From Algivirga pacifica (lineage in GTDB: Bacteria > Bacteroidota > Bacteroidia > Cytophagales > Flammeovirgaceae), in NCBI RefSeq assembly GCF_039543525.1, contig NZ_BAABJX010000036.1, forward strand, positions 124,001 through 188,000: 64,000 nucleotides of DNA. Direction: 5' to 3'. This document shows, one piece after another, positions 25,501 through 32,408 of this stretch. Positions within the stretch are counted from its first letter, which is position 1, and every line of letters starts with the position of its first letter. Below the pieces are notes generated by a model. It was not told where the DNA came from. It made no database searches and saw nothing but the letters and a program-made list of their open reading frames with translations. The translations under genes were made by a program, and so were the position numbers.

Positions 25501-28229
25501 GGGTTAAGGATATCTCTTGCTGAGAAGTCCATTACCCAATCAGGGTGCTGGTTTGCTACGTGCGATGCCGCCAAAGTAGGTGTTCCTTGCTGTGCACGGT
25601 AAGGGTTCAACCAAGCGTGCAGCTCCATTCCTCTCTTATGTGCCTCGTCAATTGCAAACTGTAGAGGGTCATAATATGGTGATGGAGCAACTCCTTGTGT
25701 TCCTGACAAATAATATGACCAAGGATCAATCGTAGAAGCGTACAATGCATCACTCTCAGGTCTTACCTGAAGCAATACTGCATTGATGCCTGACGCCTGT
25801 AGATCATCCAAGATGCTGATCAACTGTGCTTTTTGTGTCGTTCCAGATAGTCCTGGAGCTGATGGCCAGTCGATATTGGCTACCGTAGAGATCCAAGCAC
25901 CTCTGAACTCACGCTTAGGGTGATTCGGGCTTACTTCAGGACCTGCTTCCACACAATTTTGAGGAGCAAATACAGAAACGGTTACCGTAGCTGTGTTTGA
26001 AACTAAACCTTCTGCATCCGATACCTGATACGTAAAGGTTGCGTCTCCTGTAAAGCCAGCTGCTGGAGTATACGTAATATTTCCAGCACCTACTGTTGCT
26101 GTACCATTTGCTGGTGCAGATACAATGGCCAGCGTAGATGCATCAATATTGCTATCTACGTCATTTGACAATACATCAATCGTTACTGCAATTCCTTCAT
26201 CCGTTGCCGTTGCATCATCATTGGCTACTGGCGCTACATTGACTGTCTGAATGCTCAAGTAGTTCAATGCTTTACCCATGAAGTCCGTCTGCTCTGCAAG
26301 ACTTGCTGTTTCCAATGGGAAAGATACGTAGATCACAGCACCTGTTGCAGAACCACTACCAAATGTACCGGTATAAGCTGTTGCTGCCGTCTTACCGCCA
26401 TTGTAAGCCAAAATGTTCTGACCTCCATTGGAAGAGATGGCATCTGGATAATCTTCTGGATAAGTTGCTCCGAAGTTCAATAATGCTCCGTCAAAGCTTG
26501 TTCCTGCAACACCTGCTGCTGGTGTATAAGATGCGCTACCGTCATCCACAAAGTTCGCTTTCAGGTAATTGTTATAGAATGCTTTATCATCCGTAGACCC
26601 TTGGCTAAACAAGTCCCAACCAATTTCTGAACCTGACACCAAAAGCTTACCTCCTGCTTCCAGGTACTCTTTCACTTTAGTCTGCTCGATAGCAGCAAAT
26701 GTTTCTGCGACTGTAGATTCATCACCTACGAACCATACTACGGCTGCATAGTTATCCAAATCTACTGTACCGTCTGCCACCTGTGCGTTGTCAGCTGTAG
26801 ATACCACTGCGTTGTAGCTATCTCTGATCGCCTTGAAGTAACTTGTTCCAAAGCTATGTGTTGGATTCTTGTAAGAAGCCGATCCTGTGTAACGGTCAAA
26901 ACCATCTACGATCAAGATCTGGTCTCCTGTTGATCCTGATGACCTAGAGTAAATATCACTAGCATCACTTTCCAACAATACACCATCACCTTGTGCTACC
27001 GCTTTGATCATAAAGTGGTAAGCTGCTCCCGTTGGAGCATCCACAAAGCTAGCATCGCTACCCAATGTTACTGAAGTAGTTGTTGCTGTCAATGTATTCT
27101 CGTCTGCTGCCAATTTCCAGCTATCAATATTATCATTCTCTGCATAGTATAGACGGTATCCTACCAAGTTACCTTCTCCATTCTGTGACCAACGTGCCTG
27201 TAGGCTGCTTCCGCCTGTAGGGTTACCTACAAAGTAAAGTGTTGGTCTGTTTGGAGGTGTACCCAAGCTAGTTACAGTAGGGTTAGTACGGTTAAATACT
27301 CCTGCCGATACTGTTACATTTTGTGTTGTTGTTGTGAAACCGTTCTTCTCAAACTTCAGGGTGTGCGTACCCGGAGTCAACCAATCGAAGAAATAGAATC
27401 CGTTATCAACATTATCCGTTACTACTACTTTTTCATCTGCAGTACCTTCATCCAATGTTACGGTCATACCGTTCACCGGTACACCAGACTCATCCTTGAT
27501 GACACCTCCTACTTCACCGTAAGAAAGCGTTCCTGCATTAAAGTACTGTAAGAAAGCTTTCACTATCGCCCATGCTCCTGCCTTAGAGTAACCAGCGTTC
27601 ATCATTCTTCTACCTTCTGCCTGCACGTCGTGGAAAGCTCCTTCTGACAGGGTAGCTGGCATGTTCGTTCCTGCCAACACTCCAAGGTGGTAAGGCAAGA
27701 AATCACGGTCCGCTCTATTGTAATAAGTAGTCGAATACCAGTGCTCATAGAAAAGCTTAGACATAATACCACCCATAGTCTTCGCTGCAGACCAAGTAGG
27801 GTTACCATTCACCCCTCTATAAAGCAGTAAGCTATAGTTGGCAACACCATTCGCTGCATTCGTATGGATAGAGTGCATATAGTCAGCACCAAAAGCATTG
27901 GCTGTCGCTACACGCTCGGACAGGGAAGGATCCCTCACTGCACTCGTTGCGCTATCAGTAGTTCTAGTCATCTTGGTCGTCGCACCAAGCTCAATCAAAA
28001 GGTCATTGACCATATTACCTACTTCCCAACATCCGGCAGACTCCCAGTAAGTAAACCCATTTCCCAATGGAGTTTGTCTATCATCTGAATCACGTCCCCC
28101 GTGTCCAGGGTCAATGGCAATTCTTTTCCCAGCCAATAGCTGAGGTACGTTGGCAGGAACCTGTGCGCTTGCAAAAATCGGCGCAAAGCAGACTCCTATC
28201 AACAACATATAGGAGAGAATTTTTCTCAT
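22572..28229 (-). CDS. Giant secreted amidase-GHL10 peptidoglycan-degrading fusion with T9SS sorting domain
   Basis: 1,885 residues from ATG 28229 (MRKILSYM..., a normal signal peptide; an upstream in-frame ATG at 28268 would place 13 residues before it). Domains, approximate: Amidase_3 25-220 (DPGHGG, SIHTNA, LSEGAF all present); CarboxypepD_reg-like; FN3-like; GATase1-like module; cadherin-like repeat; GHL10/DUF187 TIM barrel near 770-1075 (REFRGAWISTVANIDWP, LLQVRPESDALY, LHAWLNPYR, GIHFDDYFYPY); FN3-like; GEVED; cadherin-like; second GEVED; golvesin-like; Por sorting domain (VYPNPAIN ... LLKR). The amidase removes stem peptides from glycan, and GHL10 members such as E. coli DigH cut the denuded strand, so the two activities could work in order. 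Directly upstream is propeller gene 28360-29175. Confidence 0.92.
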   Translation of the reverse strand: MRKILSYMLLIGVCFAPIFASAQVPANVPQLLAGKRIAIDPGHGGRDSDDRQTPLGNGFTYWESAGCWEVGNMVNDLLIELGATTKMTRTTDSATSAVRDPSLSERVATANAFGADYMHSIHTNAANGVANYSLLLYRGVNGNPTWSAAKTMGGIMSKLFYEHWYSTTYYNRADRDFLPYHLGVLAGTNMPATLSEGAFHDVQAEGRRMMNAGYSKAGAWAIVKAFLQYFNAGTLSYGEVGGVIKDESGVPVNGMTVTLDEGTADEKVVVTDNVDNGFYFFDWLTPGTHTLKFEKNGFTTTTQNVTVSAGVFNRTNPTVTSLGTPPNRPTLYFVGNPTGGSSLQARWSQNGEGNLVGYRLYYAENDNIDSWKLAADENTLTATTTSVTLGSDASFVDAPTGAAYHFMIKAVAQGDGVLLESDASDIYSRSSGSTGDQILIVDGFDRYTGSASYKNPTHSFGTSYFKAIRDSYNAVVSTADNAQVADGTVDLDNYAAVVWFVGDESTVAETFAAIEQTKVKEYLEAGGKLLVSGSEIGWDLFSQGSTDDKAFYNNYLKANFVDDGSASYTPAAGVAGTSFDGALLNFGATYPEDYPDAISSNGGQNILAYNGGKTAATAYTGTFGSGSATGAVIYVSFPLETASLAEQTDFMGKALNYLSIQTVNVAPVANDDATATDEGIAVTIDVLSNDVDSNIDASTLAIVSAPANGTATVGAGNITYTPAAGFTGDATFTYQVSDAEGLVSNTATVTVSVFAPQNCVEAGPEVSPNHPKREFRGAWISTVANIDWPSAPGLSGTTQKAQLISILDDLQASGINAVLLQVRPESDALYASTIDPWSYYLSGTQGVAPSPYYDPLQFAIDEAHKRGMELHAWLNPYRAQQGTPTLAASHVANQHPDWVMDFSARDILNPGIPGVRDYVVDVVEDIVSRYDVDGIHFDDYFYPYEGMTDTKDASAFASYNPNNLSRADWRRDNVNQLISMVYAKIQEVNTAQNKGIVFGVSPFGIWKSGVPSGISGMSAYDVIYADALAWLQAGDIDYLTPQLYWDFGGAQDYTALSTWWDNQVAASGKHHYPGLGLYRLESTSSWSASTIQNMIIENRKSANEVTLGQVFFTTNDLTGNQKGVKDALSANEYKYQSINPTMGWLDGTCPLAPTNFRLENNTLKWDAPAAASDGDVAERYIVYRFSVEPNTSANRHDGTKIVAVTGETEIGLSSAWLTGTDNYFGVAAVDDNANESPFANGSVYVQAAPQYCAAQGNNSTYEWIAEVKVGSISKTSANDGGYADKTAESFTLTIGNSYGLTLKPGYSSTAYNENWKVWIDFNQDGDFEDAGEEVYAIPAVAKNTVTGTLSIPAGVSAGTTRMRVGMNGSSSDYTLNPCGSFAYGEVEDYTVVLEEAVAVAPSAEDDNAVTDTDIAVAIDVLANDTDPNGDINASTVTIVSAPSNGTATVNATTGVVTYTPAAGYYGSDVFTYEVSDDEGLVSNVATVSVTVNNEPPAPCAAQGNNSTYEWLQTVTIGAFSHTSGNDGGYGDHTDQTVYVTTGESYNVALLPGFSGSSYQEHWKIWIDFNADGDFEDQGELLLDGYGTGTAAYTSSIQIPFGVTGGVKTMRIGMNGTSADYTLNSCGSFNYGEVEDYYVNVSNNGCVPPTATSVVIDNDQAALVGTWPASTYEADYVGANYYYDNLENKGSKTVTYTPTIEVAGTYEVFVSHPDNPNYATNVPFDVNHLGGTSETLINQSTGGGTWKSLGQYEFAAGTSGNVVLRTTGTDASKYVIADAVRFDFVNCTVSGARTATDLKGLTANELTVYPNPAINYTNIAFRLNTDEQVNISVYNLVGKVVEEHVANYRAGNNEYQLNTSKYRSGMYVIKLTTNSGLELNTNLLKR

Positions 28230-28359
28230 TTCTGAAGTTGTTTTTTGGATAAAATAAAGACTATTCACCGTGGCTTAGTCAAAAAAATCATAACGTAATT
28301 ATGGCATCATATACCTCAGGGATAGCTTATTAAAGATAAAATTGTATAAAAGAAGTGAA

Positions 28360-29175
28360 TTAGTACTCAATCATGAATACCTCTCCTTCTGGCGTATTGA
28401 AAACGACTTTCCCTTCTTGTGCATCCGGGTACATCGCAATCTTACCAAAGCCTTCTGTTAGTTTTTGAGATTTCTGATTGTCCAAAGACAGTACGTAGAT
28501 ATCACTTTTAATGTAAGTATCGTGGTTATCTTCTGTCTCCATATAAATGATTCGGTTATTCCCCAACCATTTTGGTGCTTCCAGGTCGCCCAAATCTTTT
28601 ACCACATTACCATTAAGATCCGTGATCACGGCCGTATACCCTGACGCTTTCATCAGAATATGCTGTCCGTCTGGTGAAACGGAAGTCCAGATATAGTCTT
28701 CGCGCGTTCCTAAAGGAGAAAATGTTTTCTCTTCCCCATTAGCCATGGTAACAATCACGCCATCCAACATAGACGTTGGACGAGCATCTACTGCTTTATT
28801 CAAGTTTTGGATCGCTTTATTTTTAAGCGCCAAAAAATGATGAGGTTGCTCCCCTTTAGCAGCACTCAATGGGGATAGTTTTCCAGAAAAAGTAGTCACC
28901 TCCATCAGCTGACGAGTCCCTTTGTCCGCAAAAACAATCTTATCACCATTAAACTCTGCGCCATAGCCAGCTCCAGGTTTATCCGTTAAGGAACGAGTAG
29001 ACTTACCCGCCAAATCGTATAACTTTAATCCTGTAAACTTAGAAGAAGTTAGCAGCACCTGCTTCCCATCAGGTGATAGCTTGGGATAATAGCCTTGCAC
29101 ATCTAATTGCTGAATTTTCTGGCTGAATGCCGGAAAAGCAACAAATAGCAGCAAAGCCAAGCTTGTCCATTTCAT
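28360..29175 (-). CDS. Exported TolB/PD40-type beta-propeller protein, paralogue of 6904-7725
   Basis: 271 residues, signal peptide to about residue 19 (AFSQKIQQ). Blade motifs YYPKLSPDGKQVLL, WTSVSPDGQHILM and PKWLGNNRIIY. It ends PEGEVFMIEY, while the paralogue ends PEGEVYMISF. The best-conserved parts are the N-terminal blades and the last third; the middle (about residues 90-130) differs. It lies 130 bp upstream of the amidase-GHL10 gene and is probably co-transcribed with it. As with the paralogue, no enzymatic domain is visible. Confidence 0.8.
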   Translation of the reverse strand: MKWTSLALLLFVAFPAFSQKIQQLDVQGYYPKLSPDGKQVLLTSSKFTGLKLYDLAGKSTRSLTDKPGAGYGAEFNGDKIVFADKGTRQLMEVTTFSGKLSPLSAAKGEQPHHFLALKNKAIQNLNKAVDARPTSMLDGVIVTMANGEEKTFSPLGTREDYIWTSVSPDGQHILMKASGYTAVITDLNGNVVKDLGDLEAPKWLGNNRIIYMETEDNHDTYIKSDIYVLSLDNQKSQKLTEGFGKIAMYPDAQEGKVVFNTPEGEVFMIEY

Positions 29176-29726
29176 GTTTGTGTTTGTTTTTGAATAAATA
29201 ATTGACCACCTCTGCGAGAAAATAAAGGATGGCCTTAACCTTGAATGTGTTACCTCTTCGATGAGAGTTTAATTTGGTAGGAATGACTAAAATCATTATT
29301 GATAGTGATGACTCTCAATGATTTTTTTGCAAACGACAGTTAACACTTCGTAAAAGTGACGTTTTGGCACTACATATCAAATAACACATAACAGTGAAAT
29401 TAACTCGTATCATTCAGTTACCCGTATCACTGATTTCGGTTATTTATTGTACTTATTTTTAAAAAAAATCCCTTTTAATGAAAAAAATGCAACGTAAGTA
29501 ATTCAGAATATTTTATCGCAAATAACTATTTTCACCAAAACTTCAACCTGATAATGAGTAATTATCATTAGTATCACCTTAATAATCACGCTATATATAA
29601 TAACAAGAATTATCGTAGTGATTTATTTACAATAAATTCACAAATCACTTCAAATCCCTAATTATAATGACTCAAAAAGCCCCTACAAAAGGGGATAGGA
29701 AAGGGCTTTCCTTGTAGGTACTCCGA
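29176..29726. other. AT-rich gene-free region
   Basis: About 550 bp without a believable gene on either strand. It contains the promoter region for 28360-29175, an imperfect hairpin near 29285-29325 and long A/T runs. Nothing else was seen. Confidence 0.5.
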
Positions 29727-29824
29727 GGAGAAAGGAGAAAGGAGAAAGGAGAAAGGAGAAAGGAGAAAGGAGAAAGGAGAAAGGAGAAAGGAGAAAGGAG
29801 AAAGGAGAAAGGAGAAAGGAGAAA
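29727..29824. repeat. Tandem repeat, 7-bp unit GGAGAAA, 14 exact copies
   Basis: 98 bp of uninterrupted GGAGAAA units, purine-only on this strand. It ends directly at a family G repeat. A minus-strand reading frame through it gives a low-complexity peptide and is not a gene. Copy number is likely to vary between strains. Confidence 0.95.
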
Positions 29825-29873
29825 TTTAAATCCCCCTTTACCTTATACCTATTACTTTTTACTTTTTCTCCCT
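29825..29873. repeat. Family G direct repeat (TTAAATCCCC...TTTTTACTTTTT), copy G1
   Basis: Shares its sequence order with 39611-39664 and 52051-52104: TTAAATCCC, TTTACCTTATACCTATTAC, then TTTTTACTTTTT. About 49 bp; pyrimidine-rich on this strand. Each copy has a GAGAAA/GAGAGA-type purine stretch just before it. Confidence 0.8.
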
Positions 29874-29914
29874 GCAAGAGTAGATACTGATATGCAACAT
29901 GTTAGCATCCTTCA

Positions 29915-32224
29915 TTAATACTCCCATTTAATCCCTAAGTACAATTCTCTTCCATGATTGGGCGCATAGGCGTAGGAAGTATCAAAGTAATCGCTAAACC
30001 CTATCGGTCGATTCGGGTCATTATAACCGATCAATGGAGAAGCTTCTTGTCTAAAATTAAATAGGTTCTGAATTCCTGTATAGAATGAAAATCCTTTATT
30101 AAACTGTTTGCTTACCTGAATATTATGCAAAGAAAAAGGCGTACTTCTCGTAGGGCGTGGTGTTTCCAGAGGTACTCCCTGATCATTCAAATCATATACC
30201 TCTGGTAAGGTCATTACTCCTGTAACCCTTGCCGTATAAGCGAATACCATTCTTTTTTCTTTCCATTGATAGTTAATACTCCCGACACCACTCCATTCTG
30301 GGGCGAAAGGAATAGCATTGGTCTCCCAGCTTCCAGCATCATTCTGCTCTGTTTCTGTAGCACGCTGCACATTAACTCCTAGGTTCATAGCCAATGGAAA
30401 ATCAAAATTGTGATCTACTGTCACACCTACCCCCATGGTACGGGCATACCCTTCTGAATTCGCATAGATAATTTGTCCGGGCGTATCATAATCCGGTATA
30501 ATCTTATTTGTGAAATGGGTATAATAGGCTTCTACATCAATAGAGCCACTACCTCCCATAGAAGCATATACCTGATTGATATTCAATGACAGGTTATAGG
30601 ACTCTTCCGGCTGTAGCTCCTCTTTGATCACGACTTCCCGCTGTCCTGTCACAAACGCATGATCCTCTGTAAATAGGTTGACAATGCGAAATCCTGTGCC
30701 AAAATTAGAGCGTACGGTCGTCCACTCAGAAGGTTTCCATTTTGTACTCAAACGAGGAGCGAAGATCACTCCATGAGAATTATAGTGATCCATACGCAAC
30801 CCTGACAATAAAGTGAAGTTGTCTCGAATAGTCCATTCGTCTTGCACAAATATCCCCGGGATAAACTGATTATTGGGTTGGTTGATCACCTGTCCATTTT
30901 GCTCCACTTCCGTTGCGACACTGTTATCATCATAAGCGTTATAACGAGCCGTCAACCCTGTAAGAATATCATGCTTCTTCCAATTAGTATTCCACAAGAA
31001 GTTAGCAAAAGCAATCTGCTGTTGTGCCACATAATGGTCACTTCCATAATAACTATCCTGATCGTGGTGAGACAAAGAAAAGTCCACTTTTAAAGAAGGT
31101 GCAGTATTCAGTTCATAGGTACCAAAAAGTTCTGTACGGTTCGTGTAGATACTCTCTCCATAGATCGTATCCGATCCTCTTAACGTACGGTAGTTACGAT
31201 CGGCTAAATACTCTTCCACCCCATTTCTTCTATCCTCATAATAGTATTTCCCGGCCAAGGTGAATTTCTTTCCACTCTTTCGGTAGATATTCCATTTCGT
31301 AAAAAGAGAATAACGATCCATATTCGCTGCATCTCCAAATCCATCCCCATTGGCATCGTCAAAATCATTGATATAGGCATAGTTCAAACCAATATATCCT
31401 GAGGACTTCCCGATCTTCGGTGCTATCGCGATATTCCCAAAGCTTTCCAGATGAGACGTTCCCATAATATCCAAAGACAATAAAGGCTGCTCTGCCGGAT
31501 CCTTTGTAATAATGTTAATTACACCAGCAACGGCTTCAGAACCATACAAGGTGCTGCTTGGTCCCTTAATCACCTCAAAGCGGTCAACAATCATATTTGG
31601 AATCCCATTCAAGCCATAAACAGAGGCCAGGTTACCATAAATGGGAGTTCCATCCATCAGCACTGCCGTATAAGGTCCCGGCAACCCATTGATACTAATA
31701 CTATTCGTATAGCATACCCCACAAGCGACTACTTCCTGCACCCCGTTGACTAACTGCATATTTTCCACCAATGACGTACTGGCCGTAGGCAGGAAAATTT
31801 CCAGCTGCTTGGAGGTCACCACATCTATTTTCACCGGAGAGTCAGAAACAAAGGTAGGTTTCATGGTACCAGTCACCACTACCTCCTCCATTTGCTTTTC
31901 GTCTTCCTCCAATACAAAGTTCAATTGAAGGGTTACTTCCTCCTGCACCTCTACAGTTTGTTTAATCGAAAGATATCCCACAGAAGATAGCTGTAAAGTA
32001 TATTTTCCTACAGGTATATGATCCAGAACGTATGTTCCGTCTTTGCCTGTTGTTGTTCCGATTTTACTGCCCTTAAGCCCTACAGATACAAATTCCACAG
32101 GCTGCCCTGCGTGGGTCACTTGCCCCTGAATACGTCCCTGCTGTGCGCTTACGGTACTGACAATTCCTAGTGATAATACTATAAGTAGCGAGAATAGAGA
32201 ATGTTGTTTTATACTCATTGTCAT
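29915..32224 (-). CDS. TonB-dependent outer-membrane receptor
   Basis: 769 residues. Signal peptide to about residue 27 (STVSAQQG). CarboxypepD_reg-like domain about 29-110 (GRIQGQVTHAGQPV), plug domain about 120-235 with VLMDGTPIYG and VIKGPSSTLYGSEAVAGVINIIT, then a beta-barrel ending in an aromatic residue (YLGIKWEY). Such receptors take up metal complexes or large solutes with energy from TonB. The plug carries ACGVCYTN, a Cys-x-x-Cys pair just before the NGLPG loop, which may bind a metal; this is unusual for the fold but seen in sequence only. A DtxR-type inverted repeat stands 36 bp upstream of the start, pointing to iron or manganese control. The start could also be Met 32218. No SusD partner is present. 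Confidence 0.9.
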   Translation of the reverse strand: MTMSIKQHSLFSLLIVLSLGIVSTVSAQQGRIQGQVTHAGQPVEFVSVGLKGSKIGTTTGKDGTYVLDHIPVGKYTLQLSSVGYLSIKQTVEVQEEVTLQLNFVLEEDEKQMEEVVVTGTMKPTFVSDSPVKIDVVTSKQLEIFLPTASTSLVENMQLVNGVQEVVACGVCYTNSISINGLPGPYTAVLMDGTPIYGNLASVYGLNGIPNMIVDRFEVIKGPSSTLYGSEAVAGVINIITKDPAEQPLLSLDIMGTSHLESFGNIAIAPKIGKSSGYIGLNYAYINDFDDANGDGFGDAANMDRYSLFTKWNIYRKSGKKFTLAGKYYYEDRRNGVEEYLADRNYRTLRGSDTIYGESIYTNRTELFGTYELNTAPSLKVDFSLSHHDQDSYYGSDHYVAQQQIAFANFLWNTNWKKHDILTGLTARYNAYDDNSVATEVEQNGQVINQPNNQFIPGIFVQDEWTIRDNFTLLSGLRMDHYNSHGVIFAPRLSTKWKPSEWTTVRSNFGTGFRIVNLFTEDHAFVTGQREVVIKEELQPEESYNLSLNINQVYASMGGSGSIDVEAYYTHFTNKIIPDYDTPGQIIYANSEGYARTMGVGVTVDHNFDFPLAMNLGVNVQRATETEQNDAGSWETNAIPFAPEWSGVGSINYQWKEKRMVFAYTARVTGVMTLPEVYDLNDQGVPLETPRPTRSTPFSLHNIQVSKQFNKGFSFYTGIQNLFNFRQEASPLIGYNDPNRPIGFSDYFDTSYAYAPNHGRELYLGIKWEY

Positions 32225-32259
32225 ATGGCTTCATTTTTTAGACAATACAAATATCTAAA

Positions 32260-32275
32260 TTTAGGTTAATCTAAA
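32260..32275 (-). promoter_or_regulatory. DtxR/MntR-type operator upstream of the TonB receptor
   Basis: TTTAGGTTAATCTAAA is a 16-bp inverted repeat with one mismatch, close to the TTAGGTTAGCCTAA type boxes bound by DtxR-family metal repressors. It lies 36 bp before the receptor start, a normal operator position. The match to the box is seen in the sequence; the regulator itself is not in the window. Confidence 0.6.
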
Positions 32276-32315
32276 AAATAAATTAGAGTATATTTCACTT
32301 CTTTTTATTACATGC

Positions 32316-32342
32316 AAAAAAAAGACATCCCACAGGGATGCC
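32316..32342 (-). terminator. Terminator of the FAS1 gene
   Basis: Minus strand GGCATCCC pairs with GGGATGTC (one mismatch), loop TGT, then eight T. It lies between the FAS1 gene and the receptor operator, so the receptor has its own promoter. Confidence 0.8.
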
Positions 32343-32408
32343 CTTTTTATATTCACCTTATAATAGTATTTCGATAGAACGCTATACTATTGATTGTAGT
32401 TTTAATCA

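Noticed and set aside
25064..25507. Plus-strand frame of 147 codons in the amidase-GHL10 gene
   Set aside because: Antisense shadow, rich in Ser, His and Leu, no domain; the minus-strand gene has clear catalytic motifs.
29683..29877. Minus-strand frame with a repeated Ser-Phe-Leu-Leu-Ser-Pro-Phe peptide
   Set aside because: It is the translation of the GGAGAAA tandem repeat, without a start context or homologue.
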